Below the pieces are notes generated by a model, which was not told where the DNA came from, searched no databases, and saw only the letters and a list, made by a program, of their open reading frames with translations. A program made the translations under genes and the position numbers. From Rhodospirillales bacterium (lineage in GTDB: Bacteria > Pseudomonadota > Alphaproteobacteria > Acetobacterales > Acetobacteraceae), in assembly GCA_025359905.1 (NCBI GenBank), contig JANYDF010000101.1:1-52935 (forward strand): DNA of 52,935 bases, read 5' to 3'. Positions 1 to 7,900 of this stretch are shown here, in pieces. Positions within the stretch are counted from its first letter, which is position 1; every line of letters begins with the position of its first letter.

Positions 1-198
1 GGCTTCCGCAGCTTCGCGGGTGCCCCATGTTTCCGGATTGTTGGCGCTGGCCTTGCCGCCTGTTGGCGAGTAGGGCACCCTGTTCACGAGAGCGGAATTA
101 CCGTCGCGGGACTCGTTTCGCCACGCCACCCATTTTGGAAGGCTCGCGCAATCGTGTAGCGTCATCGGCACCGGGGGGCGCAAAGAGGCTGCGTTCAT
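1..198 (-). CDS. Primase-like protein, N-terminal part (runs off the left edge)
   Basis: An open frame begins with ATG at 198 and stays open to the window edge, giving about 66 residues. The stretch LPKWVAWRNESRDG followed by RVPYSPTGGKAS and NPETWGTREAAEA is the typical N-terminus of phage or island primase/helicase-like proteins (the bifunctional primase / VirE-type group), in which a lone WVAW and a 'TWGT/TWAT' motif recur. The ATG overlaps the TGA of the upstream small gene (ATGA), so the two are probably translationally coupled. It lies on the same strand as the AlpA-like regulator and the integrase, as expected for a small integrated element. The family call rests on remembered motif similarity; the catalytic region is outside the window. 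Confidence 0.6.
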   Translation of the reverse strand, partial: MNAASLRPPVPMTLHDCASLPKWVAWRNESRDGNSALVNRVPYSPTGGKASANNPETWGTREAAEA

Positions 199-476
199 AG
201 CGCAGCCTCCCGCACCAAATACATATAAGCGGCGTGTGCGTTGGCGATGTCTTCGAACGCCAGCGTGACGCCTCCGCGTTCCGCGAGAACCGCCGCCGCC
301 AATTCGGCATATCGCGGCCCCGGCCAACTCAGGTTGAAGCCGAGATTGACGATGAGGCTAATTTCCACCTCTTCGGGAACGGTGCCGTCCCCGAAAAGTG
401 TCACGCGAAACGGTGTGCAGCCTGACCAGTCGGTGTGATACCGAACAGTCACGCCCTTGAGCGGATAACGGGCCAT
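195..476 (-). CDS. Small hypothetical protein of the integrated element
   Basis: This encodes about 93 residues starting at MARYPLKGVTVRYHT. A longer frame opens at 530, but that would overlap the preceding regulator gene, whose stop is at 490; the 476 start leaves a 13-nt gap instead. I do not recognise a family. The protein is mixed alpha/beta in appearance, with a central IVNLGFNLSWPGPRY stretch, no signal peptide and no membrane segment. It sits between the AlpA-like regulator and the primase-like gene and overlaps the latter by ATGA, so it is likely part of the same accessory transcript. Confidence 0.5.
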   Translation of the reverse strand: MARYPLKGVTVRYHTDWSGCTPFRVTLFGDGTVPEEVEISLIVNLGFNLSWPGPRYAELAAAVLAERGGVTLAFEDIANAHAAYMYLVREAAL

Positions 477-489
477 GTGACTGCGGCCC

Positions 490-723
490 TTATGGCGCGC
501 GCCGTGCGCGGCGACCCTCGATGGCGGCACGCAACTCGGACGCCCTCCAGCGCGGGGTTTTGCTCGTCACGTAGACCGGTTGCGGCAAATAGCCCGCCGC
601 AACGGCGGCCCAAAAACTGGATTTGCCGATGCCACATTCGGCGGCGGCGTCGCTCGCGGATAGCAGCGGATCGCTGGCGCGGTAAGCGGTCAGGATTTCC
701 TGCGCGGGGATCATGACAGGCAT
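490..723 (-). CDS. AlpA-type helix-turn-helix regulator / excisionase-like protein
   Basis: This encodes 77 residues. The middle of the protein (LLSASDAAAECGIGKSSFW, about residues 20-38) fits the MerR-like helix-turn-helix of AlpA/excisionase proteins, which ends with a 'GYLPQPVYVTSKTPRW' wing and a C-terminal basic tail. AlpA proteins of P4-like elements activate or tune the neighbouring integrase or excision. Its place directly downstream of a DUF4102-type integrase on the same strand supports that role. Family assignment is by pattern only. Confidence 0.65.
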   Translation of the reverse strand: MPVMIPAQEILTAYRASDPLLSASDAAAECGIGKSSFWAAVAAGYLPQPVYVTSKTPRWRASELRAAIEGRRARRAP

Positions 724-939
724 TTTTTCGTTCTCCGGTTGTCGGGAGCAACGTTTTCGCCGCCACGGCGCGAAATTCGCATGGGGAACCGGGACAGAAC
801 CGCACGCAACTACGCGCCAGCGGTCGCGTCCAGACGATATTCAGTCATCTCAACGACTTAGCGACAAATGGCAGGAACACCCGCCTGGGGTAGGTGCGCC
901 CATAGGTTCGATACCCAGCACGGGCGTTTTTTGGACTAT

Positions 940-2274
940 TCAAGCCTTTTCAAGGTGTTGCGGGGTGGCCCTGCTACTGGCTAGACCGCCGCAGTCAGGC
1001 GTCGCGACGCCACCGACGCAGTGTCGTGCCCACGCATCCATTAGCGTGCGGCGTTTCGCCAACAGGTCGGAGCGCATATAAGCCGCCTCAACCCGGTCCT
1101 TGACGCTATGGGCCAACGCCATCTCCGCCGCCTCCCGGCCCTCGGGCCGGGTCTCGCCTGCCCACATGCGGAAGCTGGCGCGGAACCCATGCGGCACAAT
1201 GGCGCGGCCCTCAGCGTCGCTCCAGTGCGGCGTGGCACCGGGTTCACCGCGCCCGTTCATGCGGCGGATTACTTCGGACAACGCCATGTCGCTCAAGGCC
1301 GTGTTCTTGCGCGTCGCGGGGAAGACAAAATCGGCATCAGTCTTCGCAAGCTCGCGCACCCGCGCCAGCACCGCCATCGCCGCCGCTGACAACGGCACCC
1401 GATGAACCACGCCCGATTTCATGCGGGCACCGGGCACAATCCAAACCTTGTCGCGCACGTCCACTTCGGACCACCGCGCCCCGCGCACCTCGCCGGAGCG
1501 CGCCGCCGTCAGAATTGCGAAGCGCAACGCCAACGGGGCCATGCCGTCCCGCTCAGCCAATGCCGCCATGAACTCGCCAATCCGTTCCCATGGTAGGGCG
1601 GGATGATGCTCCACCGGCTTGACCTTGCGCGGCGGCGGCAATGCGCCCGCTAAATGGCCCTTCCACCGCGCCGGGTTGTCGCCAGTCCGCCAACCCCGCA
1701 GCGCCGCACCATCCAATACGGCCTCCACACGCTGCCGCGTGCGAGACGCGGTTTCCGGCACCCGCTCCCAGATCGGGCGCAACACGCGCAGCACGGCGGC
1801 GGTGTCAATTTCAGCCACGGGCATCTCGCCAATCTCCGGGTATGCATAAGCCTCAAGTGTGGCCAGCCATTGCTGGCCATGCTTGGCGTTGCGCCAGCCC
1901 GGTTGCTTGGTTTCAACCAGCGCCATTGCCGCCGCTTTGAAGCTGCGGTCCTTCGCCTCGGCTGCCGCCTTGATCCGCGCTGCCGCCTCAATTTGGCGCG
2001 CGGTAATTGGGTCATTCCCAGCCCGTAGGGTGGCCTTTGCCTGGGCGGCAAGAACTCGCGCTTTGGCGAGCGGAACACCGTCGGGCGGCTCACCTGCGGC
2101 CCCTAGACCCATCTCGCGCGACTTGCCTCGCAGCATGTAGCGGAAAAGCCACGACTTGGTGTCGCCTGCGGCGACTTGCAGATACAACCCGTCGCCGTCA
2201 ACGAATCGCACTGGACGGCCTTGGTTCGACGGATGCTTCAGTGCGCGAACTGAAAGCGCAGTCAGTTTGCCCAT
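940..2274 (-). CDS. Tyrosine-type site-specific integrase (P4-like, DUF4102 arm-binding domain)
   Basis: This encodes 444 residues, a normal length for P4-type integrases. Residues 1-100 form the arm-DNA-binding domain (LYLQVAAGDTKSWLFRYML); residues ~110-200 form the core-binding SAM-like domain; residues ~225-415 form the catalytic domain. The catalytic set is visible: Arg near 259 (TAARSGE), Lys near 286 (RMKSG), His-x-x-Arg near 362-365 (HGFRAS), His near 388 (LAHSV) and the nucleophile Tyr near 399 (AAYMRS). No lesion is seen, so the enzyme may be active. Cytosine-rich direct repeats begin 7 nt upstream of the ATG and are good candidates for arm sites. The enzyme would insert and excise the element that carries the small genes to its left. 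Confidence 0.92.
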   Translation of the reverse strand: MGKLTALSVRALKHPSNQGRPVRFVDGDGLYLQVAAGDTKSWLFRYMLRGKSREMGLGAAGEPPDGVPLAKARVLAAQAKATLRAGNDPITARQIEAAARIKAAAEAKDRSFKAAAMALVETKQPGWRNAKHGQQWLATLEAYAYPEIGEMPVAEIDTAAVLRVLRPIWERVPETASRTRQRVEAVLDGAALRGWRTGDNPARWKGHLAGALPPPRKVKPVEHHPALPWERIGEFMAALAERDGMAPLALRFAILTAARSGEVRGARWSEVDVRDKVWIVPGARMKSGVVHRVPLSAAAMAVLARVRELAKTDADFVFPATRKNTALSDMALSEVIRRMNGRGEPGATPHWSDAEGRAIVPHGFRASFRMWAGETRPEGREAAEMALAHSVKDRVEAAYMRSDLLAKRRTLMDAWARHCVGGVATPDCGGLASSRATPQHLEKA

Positions 2275-2280
2275 GCTAGA

Positions 2281-2318
2281 CTACCCCCAACTCTACTACC
2301 CCCAACTCTACCCCCAAC
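2281..2318. repeat. Direct repeats CTACCCCCAAC upstream of the integrase
   Basis: CTACCCCCAAC occurs at 2281-2291, 2296-2306 and 2308-2318; the first two lie in two perfect 15-bp units (ctacccccaactcta). A fourth TACCCCCAAC is at 2506-2515. Spaced repeats next to int are what arm-type integrase sites look like. The cluster also overlaps the probable int promoter and ribosome-binding region, so integrase could repress itself. The repeats are seen directly; the arm-site role is inference. Confidence 0.6.
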
Positions 2319-2816
2319 GGCACCTTGGACGCAATCAGATTGCGCCAGACCCAGTTAGAGCAACGGTATGAAAAATCGAAGGAAATTCTAGCGGTCTCAA
2401 GCCGGGCTGGACGCGGGTGGGCTTTTCATTGGCGGAATTCCTCCGCCAATTTCCCGATCAAAATACGGCCAGATTCTGCTATATTCTAGATGTGAATGGG
2501 CCTTTTACCCCCAACCCCGATTTGGGTGGCTGCAGATTGAGAGCGGTAGCTTCCCACCTGCCTGTTCGCCATCGGCGGCCATCCGCCGCCACTTCGTGAT
2601 AAGTGCCCGAAGCTGCCGTAGCTCCGCTCCATAGCCGCCGTGCTTTGCACGTGACGCGCGTATGCGCGCAGCCCGCTCGGCGGTCGTCGACCCCGTCCTG
2701 GCGCAACGGTGCGTCCCTCAGCGACCGTTCGCCGTCGCTGGCCGGAACAACATCCAGTCGACACTGAGGTATTGACAATCGGGCAATCAGGCACCCCGGC
2801 GATCTATCCAAGGGTG
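2319..2816. other. Gene-poor stretch, probable boundary of the integrated element
   Basis: No convincing gene is seen. The short open frames here have an Arg/Ser/Gly-rich composition without recognisable motifs. The stretch holds a perfect 9-bp inverted repeat at 2428-2450 and the fourth C-rich repeat at 2506-2515. It separates the integrase from the next real gene and is where an attachment site would be expected, but no tRNA 3' end or duplicated core could be identified. Confidence 0.4.
2428..2450. promoter_or_regulatory. Perfect inverted repeat (hairpin or operator)
   Basis: ATTGGCGGA and TCCGCCAAT form perfect 9-bp arms around a 5-nt loop. It lies about 155 nt upstream of int, between the third and fourth C-rich repeats. 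No uridine tract follows on either strand, so a protein-binding site for recombination or regulation is as likely as a terminator. Confidence 0.4.
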
Positions 2817-4292
2817 TCATTGCGATACGAGAGACTCATGGAACAAGCTGTTCGCAATTCCCTCAATTCTGCCGCCCCATGCTAACCGTTCGCGCCACTC
2901 CGGCGGTATGGCACTCGCACCATAAAGTGCGCCCGCTAACTGGCCGGTGATCGCCGCCGTGGTGTCGGCGTCCTCTCCTAGATTGGCGGCGAGTAACACC
3001 GCGTCGGCAAAGCTGCCGGTGCGCCCGACGGACCACAGCGACGCTTCCAGCGCATGCGCGACATAGCCGCTCGCGCGGATTTTCGTGCGCGCCTTGCCGC
3101 GCCATGATCCGGCCAGAATTCCGCCGATCGCTCCGGCGTAGCTATCCTCGCGCCGGCGTAGCACCTGGGAGCGCGGCTGGCCTGCAATCGCATCTGCCAG
3201 CACCTCGGCGTATGCCACGCACGCGTCCACAGCCTCTGGCGCGCCGTGCGTGCTGCGGCTTTGCCGGGCCGCGACATCACGCAGGCGCGTGCGGTCCCGC
3301 CAGTGCCGGATTGCCACCGGTGCCAGCCGCATCAGGCTGCCGTTGCCCGCAGTGTCGGAGGCCGTGGTGCCCGCAACCGGATCGCCGGTGCGTAGCCAGC
3401 GTGACAGCGCCGTCGAGGTCGTGACACCAATGTCGAAGCAGGTGCCGGTGCAGGAGTAAGTGCCATTGCGGTGCCAGTCGACGAAGCGCTGCATCAAGTC
3501 CCGCTCGTCTAGCGCCGGATCGGCCAACAAGCTGCCGGCCAGGGCGAGCGCCATCGCGGTATCGTCCGTCCACTCGCCGGGCTTCAGGCGGAACGGACCA
3601 CCGCCGGCGAGGCCGGTGACGCGCGGTTTGCTGTCGCGGGTGCTGAACTCAAGCGTGGTACCGATCGCATCACCCACCGCAAGGCCGAGCAGCGCCCCGA
3701 TGGCGCGGTCGCGCGCGGCGTCCAGACCGCTCGCGGGTACTGCCTCCAGAACCGGCGCGATATTTCTGACATGTGCGGCCTGCGCTTGCGTCTCGATGGC
3801 GCCCATACGCTTGTCACGCACGCGAAGGATGGCCTGGTCCGCTGGCACGCCCAGTTCGGCGAGCAGGCGCGCGGCCACGGTGCCAGCGCGGCCCAAGCCG
3901 CCCTTGCAGTGAATCAGCACGCTGAACCCGTCGCGCAGCCGTGCCCGCAGACCCTCACCAACCTGCGCCCAACCGGCCTCGAAAGCGGCGCCGGGAGGCG
4001 TGACGTCCGGGATCGGCAAATGATACCAATCCATGTGCCGCGCCTGCACCGCCTCGCCGAGCATTGGCACTTTCAGGGCCGAGAGTTCATGGTCCTCGAC
4101 CAGAGTCAGCACGGCCACCGCACCCCAGTCGCGCACCGCGTCAAGGTCGAGACCAAGATCGCGCTTCCAGGGGCCGGTGGATGAGTGCGCCTGCTGCTTG
4201 CCGGGACAGAACGTGACGCCAATGTGGCCCGTGCCAGGTGCGATTGGGATGTCGGCGATCTGCAAGGGGTGCGTGAGGCTGGTGCGATGCAT
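2817..4292 (-). CDS. Dual-specificity phosphatase / ADP-ribosylglycohydrolase fusion protein
   Basis: I chose the ATG at 4292 (491 residues, MHRTSLTHPL) because GAAGG lies 7 nt upstream; the frame is open to 4385. The N-terminal ~180 residues are a CDKN3-like dual-specificity phosphatase with the Cys-x5-Arg signature HCKGGLGRAG (Cys129, Arg135) and a candidate general-acid Asp96 (PIPD). From about residue 190 an ADP-ribosylglycohydrolase (DraG/ARH-like) domain follows: GLAVGDAIG, the Mg-binding WTDDTAM at 241-247, and EDADTTAAITGQLAG near the C-terminus. It would remove phosphate and ADP-ribose from proteins or small molecules in the cytoplasm; the targets are unknown. It stands alone between an integrase and an IS remnant, suggesting accessory origin. 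Confidence 0.85.
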   Translation of the reverse strand: MHRTSLTHPLQIADIPIAPGTGHIGVTFCPGKQQAHSSTGPWKRDLGLDLDAVRDWGAVAVLTLVEDHELSALKVPMLGEAVQARHMDWYHLPIPDVTPPGAAFEAGWAQVGEGLRARLRDGFSVLIHCKGGLGRAGTVAARLLAELGVPADQAILRVRDKRMGAIETQAQAAHVRNIAPVLEAVPASGLDAARDRAIGALLGLAVGDAIGTTLEFSTRDSKPRVTGLAGGGPFRLKPGEWTDDTAMALALAGSLLADPALDERDLMQRFVDWHRNGTYSCTGTCFDIGVTTSTALSRWLRTGDPVAGTTASDTAGNGSLMRLAPVAIRHWRDRTRLRDVAARQSRSTHGAPEAVDACVAYAEVLADAIAGQPRSQVLRRREDSYAGAIGGILAGSWRGKARTKIRASGYVAHALEASLWSVGRTGSFADAVLLAANLGEDADTTAAITGQLAGALYGASAIPPEWRERLAWGGRIEGIANSLFHESLVSQ

Positions 4293-4635
4293 TGGCGAGC
4301 CTTCAATAAATACAGGAAGCCGTCTCATTCTAATCTGTTTGATACTGATGACTTCGTGGGTCAGTCTGACGCAGATAGACCGCAATCGGCTTTCTGAAAA
4401 ATAGACAATTTAGGCTGAGAGCTTTTCACGAGATTTTCTAACCTTGCTGACAGGGACTGCTGGCGATGAGTGCGACGAATTTATCGGGGTCGAAGAAGGC
4501 ACTTTTGCTGAAGCAGGACGCTGGTACTCCTAGATTACACGCTAGCGCATTTTGCCACCATGCCGAATCGAAATCTCTTGCTGCGACGCGGAGCGACGTG
4601 ATTCACGCATCCTGCTGGGCAGAAGGCCAGCGCCG
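4293..4635. other. Intergenic region without a recognisable gene
   Basis: This spans the promoter side of the phosphatase/ADP-ribosylglycohydrolase gene (minus strand) and the approach to a decayed transposase. Short open frames are present but carry no motif. The part after about 4540 is likely left-end IS sequence, since the transposase remnant starts at 4636, but no clean terminal inverted repeat was found. Confidence 0.35.
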
Positions 4636-5009
4636 ATGGCAGGAGGGCTCTCCCAGGACCTACGCTCGCGGGTGATTGCGGCCGTCGACGGCGGCATGTC
4701 CCGAAACGCTGCGGCGGAGCGGTTTGGCGTCGCTGTCTCAACCGCCGTGCGCTGGTTGCGGGCGTAGCGCGACCACGCCCGCCGCACGGCGCTGCCGGTG
4801 GGCGGCGACAAGCGCTCCCATCGAATCGAGGTGTGCGGGGCGGTGATCCTGGCCGCCATCGAGGCGCAAAAAGAAATCACATTGGCAGAGTTGGCCGCGT
4901 TGCTGAGCCGCGATCTGGCGCTTCCTTCGCCGTCAGCACGATCTGGCGCTTTCTGGACCGGCACGCCTGGTTCGACGTCCAGCCTGAGCGCGATCTGCGG
5001 CTGGTTGGT
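4636..5009 (+). pseudogene. Decayed IS630-family transposase (N-terminal remnant)
   Basis: The ATG at 4636 opens with LSQDLRSRVIAAVDGGMS and SRNAAAERFGVAVSTAVRW, the helix-turn-helix start of IS630-type transposases. An in-frame TAG at 4765-4767 follows RWLRA. The same frame then resumes with GGDKRSHRIE and QKEITLAELAALLSR. Around 4925 the homology moves to another frame (SFAVSTIWRFLDRHAWF), showing a frameshift. The DDE catalytic domain is missing altogether. The remnant therefore has a nonsense mutation, a frameshift and a 3' deletion and cannot be active. Its end merges with the 3' end of the RpiR-type gene on the other strand. Confidence 0.8.
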
Positions 5010-5918
5010 TCAGCAAACCGCAGCCTCATCGCCCGATTGACTGCCGCCGGTGCGCATGCAGGTCAGCGCGCGCTTCATTTGCGCCAGCCGCTCGGTCTTT
5101 GCGGCAGGCATACGCAGCGCGACGGCGGTGGACAGCACATCGACAACCACCAAGGCGGCAATGCGTGAGATGGTTGGCGTGAACACGTTGGTGTTGTCGA
5201 GCGTTTCGACGATCAGTGCCACGTCTGCTGCTGCCGACAGTGAGCCGGTCTGGCCGGTCAGTGCGATCACCGTGACGCCACGCGCCCGCGCCGCTTCGAC
5301 CACTTGAAGCAGCGAACGGGTTTCGCCCCGGTGCGAGATGGCGACCAGCACATCGCCCGGCTCCATGGTCATTGCCAGCATGTATTGCTGATGGTGATCG
5401 ATGCTGGCGCCGCACGGCCGCCCGAACAGCGGGAATTTCTGCTGTGCATCCAGCGCCACGATGCCAGAGGCGCCCATGCCCATGAATTCGATGCGCGGGG
5501 CAGCGGCCAGCAGGTCGATGACCTGCGCCAGCGTGGCTGGGTCGAGGCGGCGGCGGGCGTGGTCGAGGCTGGTGAGCGTGTATTCGAAGATCTTGTCGGT
5601 CACCTGTTGCGGCGCGTCGTCCGGCGCGATGACCGAATGGGTGGCCGAGACGCCGAAGGCGCTGTTGCGCGCCAGTTCCAGCTTCAGATGCTGAAAGCCC
5701 GGTAAGCCGATGCCCTCGCAAAAGCGGATCACCGTCGGCTCGCTGACCGTGGCCGCCTGGGCGGCTTCGGCGAGGGTCATGCGCACCACGCGGCCCGGAT
5801 TGGCCAGCACGACCTGGGCCACCTTGCGCTCTGAGGGCCGCAAATCGGCCATCCGCTCGTGGATCGCCTGCAGCACGTTGCCCGGCCGAGGCGGCGCGGA
5901 CGGGTCGCCGCCGCTCAC
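5010..5918 (-). CDS. RpiR/MurR-family transcriptional regulator (HTH + SIS domain)
   Basis: This encodes 302 residues from a GTG at 5918; the GTG overlaps the TGA of the AroE-like gene (GTGA), which decides the start. Residues ~10-90 are the RpiR helix-turn-helix (LRPSERKVAQVVLANPG, then ATVSEPTVIRFCEGIGLPGF). Residues ~125-260 form a SIS sugar-phosphate-binding domain (FMGMGASGIVALDAQQKF, LVAISHRGETRSLLQVVEAA). Such regulators sense sugar phosphates made by the neighbouring enzymes. It is the last gene of the cupin isomerase - AroE-like operon, and a perfect palindrome upstream of that operon (7510-7524) is a likely target. The last ~13 residues read into the IS630 remnant, so the native C-terminus may have been replaced. 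Confidence 0.9.
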   Translation of the reverse strand: MSGGDPSAPPRPGNVLQAIHERMADLRPSERKVAQVVLANPGRVVRMTLAEAAQAATVSEPTVIRFCEGIGLPGFQHLKLELARNSAFGVSATHSVIAPDDAPQQVTDKIFEYTLTSLDHARRRLDPATLAQVIDLLAAAPRIEFMGMGASGIVALDAQQKFPLFGRPCGASIDHHQQYMLAMTMEPGDVLVAISHRGETRSLLQVVEAARARGVTVIALTGQTGSLSAAADVALIVETLDNTNVFTPTISRIAALVVVDVLSTAVALRMPAAKTERLAQMKRALTCMRTGGSQSGDEAAVC

Positions 5919-6862
5919 GTCCGCCGCGCCAGATCTGACAACGCAGCCACCAACGGCCCCCGCCCATCGATTGCAATGCCGAATACCTCGGCGATCACCT
6001 GCGACCAGCCGTGAATGAAATAGGTCCAGCCGTCCTCCACTTGCAGCGCGCGCGCCGCCTGCTGGCGGCGGGCCTGATGCAGGAAATCCAGCGCGCCGCG
6101 ATAGTTCAAATCCCAGACGATGCCGCGTTCGGGGAACAGCGCGCCGTCGCCGAGCGGTGAGCCGGGGCGATCCTTGCCCAACCCAGTCGCGTTCACCACC
6201 AGCGATCCCGTCGGCAGCGCGTGCAACCGGGTGTCGTTGGCGGTGTGTCCGGACACGCGAATAGCCTCCACCGGAACGCCATGCTGCAATTGCTCGTGCA
6301 TCCGCCGCAGTGCGTGCAGCCGGGCTTCGTCCGGGTCGGTGACGATGATGCGGCTGGGCCGGTCGGCGCCGCGTTGCGGTTGCGTCAGGTGCCACGTCAT
6401 CGCGATCGCCGAGCCGCCGGCGCCCATGACGAAAGCGTGCGCCTCGGTCGTGGCGAAATGGCCGGCGGGCAGGAAACCGTCCAGCGTGAGTCCGGCGGTC
6501 AGCGGGTCCTTGGCGCTGGCATACAGCCCGCCGCCCGCCGGTTTGGACAGGCAACTGACCTCGCCCATCAGGGCTGCCAGCGGGTCGATCCGGTCGAACT
6601 GGCCGCAGCAGGCGGCGAACAAGTCGAGTTTGTGCGTCGTCACCAGCGCGCCGCGTGACAGCGGATCGGCGGCGATGAAGCGCACCGCTTCGCGATACGA
6701 TTCCGGATCGGCATGCAGCGGGAAGTCGATGCCCGAGATGACGGCGTCCGTCAGCCCGAGATGGGCGGCCCAGCGCGGGAACACCTGCATGATCGAGCTG
6801 CTCGCGGTGGTGACGCCGATGAAGTGCAGCGTCGGGCGCGTGGCGGGCAGATACCGGGTCAT
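5915..6862 (-). CDS. Shikimate dehydrogenase (AroE)-like oxidoreductase
   Basis: This encodes 315 residues from the ATG at 6862, which overlaps the stop of the preceding cupin gene by ATGA; the frame remains open upstream but that part is antisense shadow. The N-terminal catalytic half carries VTTHKLDLF, where the Lys matches the AroE active-site Lys, and SAKDPLTAGLTLDGF, the counterpart of the NTDG region. The C-terminal half has a Rossmann motif VMGAGGSAIAMTWHL and VNATGLGKDRPGSPL. Aromatic biosynthesis is unlikely here: the gene lies in a sugar-catabolic operon between an isomerase and an RpiR regulator, so it more probably oxidises or reduces a polyol, sugar acid or aldehyde of that pathway. 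The substrate cannot be read from the sequence. Confidence 0.8.
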   Translation of the reverse strand: MTRYLPATRPTLHFIGVTTASSSIMQVFPRWAAHLGLTDAVISGIDFPLHADPESYREAVRFIAADPLSRGALVTTHKLDLFAACCGQFDRIDPLAALMGEVSCLSKPAGGGLYASAKDPLTAGLTLDGFLPAGHFATTEAHAFVMGAGGSAIAMTWHLTQPQRGADRPSRIIVTDPDEARLHALRRMHEQLQHGVPVEAIRVSGHTANDTRLHALPTGSLVVNATGLGKDRPGSPLGDGALFPERGIVWDLNYRGALDFLHQARRQQAARALQVEDGWTYFIHGWSQVIAEVFGIAIDGRGPLVAALSDLARRT

Positions 6863-7482
6863 GCGCGCGCCATGATGCGGGCCACCACATCGGCGGGGCG
6901 CGGCCGGTATTCGGTGTTGTCGACGGCGCACCAGCCGCCCGCCCCATCGTCGACGATGCGCTGGCGCATGCCGCCCGTCTGTTCGATGATGGCGTAGTCT
7001 TGGCCGGAATCGGCCGGATAGGCGAAAGTCATGACCAGCGGCTGCGTTCCGGTGTTGACCGAGCGGTGAATCCAATACGGCGGCACATAGCACATCATGC
7101 GCGGGCCGATCTCGACCACGCGGATGTCGCCGCCCGGCGACTCCAGCAGCATGACGCCACGGCCGCTCTCACCGTAGTACATTTCGGGCCGATTGGGATT
7201 GGCGTGGATGTGCCCGCGCGTGAGGAAATATTCCCGCCCGACCTTGCCCGGCGCCATCCGTGTGACGCCGATGATCATGTCGCCGGGGTCGCTCGACGGG
7301 TTGTAGTCGGTCACTTCGTACACGGTGCGGTCGCCGCCGGCGGCGAGCAACACCGCGAATGCGTCGTGGTCTTCGTACAGTCCAGCGAGATCGCGCAGCG
7401 TCTTGATGTAGCGGTTGGTGGCGCCCAGCAGCGCGCCGCTGGCGACGTCGACCGTGCAAACCCCGGGCTCGCGCAATGTCAT
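6859..7482 (-). CDS. Cupin-type glucose-6-phosphate isomerase-like protein
   Basis: This encodes 207 residues from ATG 7482, preceded by GGGAG with 7-nt spacing. The core YFLTRGHIHANPNRPEMYYG matches the metal-binding motif of archaeal-type phosphoglucose isomerases (G-H-x-H...E), with a second cupin motif around YVPPYWIHRSVNTG supplying a further His. The family interconverts aldose-6-phosphate and ketose-6-phosphate with a divalent metal. As first gene of an RpiR-controlled operon next to YihV/YihT-like genes, it could isomerise a glucose-6-phosphate analogue; sulfoquinovose, which carries a sulfonate at C6, is a plausible candidate. The family call is firm; the substrate is inference. Confidence 0.88.
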   Translation of the reverse strand: MTLREPGVCTVDVASGALLGATNRYIKTLRDLAGLYEDHDAFAVLLAAGGDRTVYEVTDYNPSSDPGDMIIGVTRMAPGKVGREYFLTRGHIHANPNRPEMYYGESGRGVMLLESPGGDIRVVEIGPRMMCYVPPYWIHRSVNTGTQPLVMTFAYPADSGQDYAIIEQTGGMRQRIVDDGAGGWCAVDNTEYRPRPADVVARIMARA

Positions 7483-7509
7483 TTCGTTCTCCCATTTTGT
7501 CGGAAAATC

Positions 7510-7524
7510 TGTAGCTACGCTACA
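7510..7524. promoter_or_regulatory. Candidate RpiR-family operator (TGTAGC-TAC-GCTACA)
   Basis: A perfect inverted repeat with 6-bp arms TGTAGC/GCTACA and a 3-bp spacer lies 28 nt upstream of the cupin isomerase ATG. It resembles the TGTA...TACA form of operators described for RpiR-family proteins such as HexR. A related half-site (ATTACTACA) follows at about 7560-7568. The palindrome is seen directly; the binding protein is inferred from the RpiR gene in the operon. Confidence 0.5.
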
Positions 7525-7711
7525 TTTCGCGTCTGGCCATCGCAAGGTCGCGTAAGAAAATTACTACATTGCAGCGATATCGGGACATTGTGCGCCGCAA
7601 TATTTTCACGAATGTAAAAATGGATCAAATATGCGCGTCTATCTGCCTTGAAGTGGCGCTTTCCGTGTAACTAAGCTCCATCACCAGGGCGATGAACGCG
7701 CCCTCGGGGCC

Positions 7712-7900
7712 TTGCGGGCCGGCGCGTTCGGCCGTGCACAAGCGGCGGACGGCACAGTCGGCATCGCCGTTCCACGCTACGTCATTGCGGCTTACGGTAT
7801 CTTTGGCGTGCTGGCCGCCGTCGCCGGGGTGATGTCGTCCAGTCGCTTCGGGGCGGGTGCGTCGGCTGCAATACAGCACCGGGTCGCAGCGGCGCTGATC
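7712..7900 (+). pseudogene. Remnant of a sugar ABC transporter permease (possible)
   Basis: The translated stretch YVIAAYGIFGVLAAVAGVMS followed by SSRFGAGASAAIQ resembles the part of RbsC-type permeases around 'ISGLCAALAGVVLASRLGSA', but it lacks the rest of the protein. It lies just upstream of the xylulokinase-like gene, where an importer would often be found. Flanking translation is not permease-like. This would be a relic of an older transporter; the fragment is short, so the call is tentative. Confidence 0.3.

Noticed and set aside
890-940. tRNA-like T-loop sequence GGTTCGATACCC near the end of the integrase gene
   Set aside because: The flanking arms do not pair into a T-stem and no anticodon or D-arm could be folded; it is not a tRNA gene, and no duplicated copy was found to support an attachment site.
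2479-2820. Short minus-strand open frames (102-113 codons) upstream of the phosphatase fusion
   Set aside because: They overlap each other in two frames, carry no motif or ribosome-binding site, and have Arg/Ser-rich random-like composition.
4798-5040. Independent small gene starting GGDKRSHRIE
   Set aside because: It is the same frame as the upstream transposase remnant, separated from it only by an in-frame stop, and it continues IS630 homology until a frameshift.
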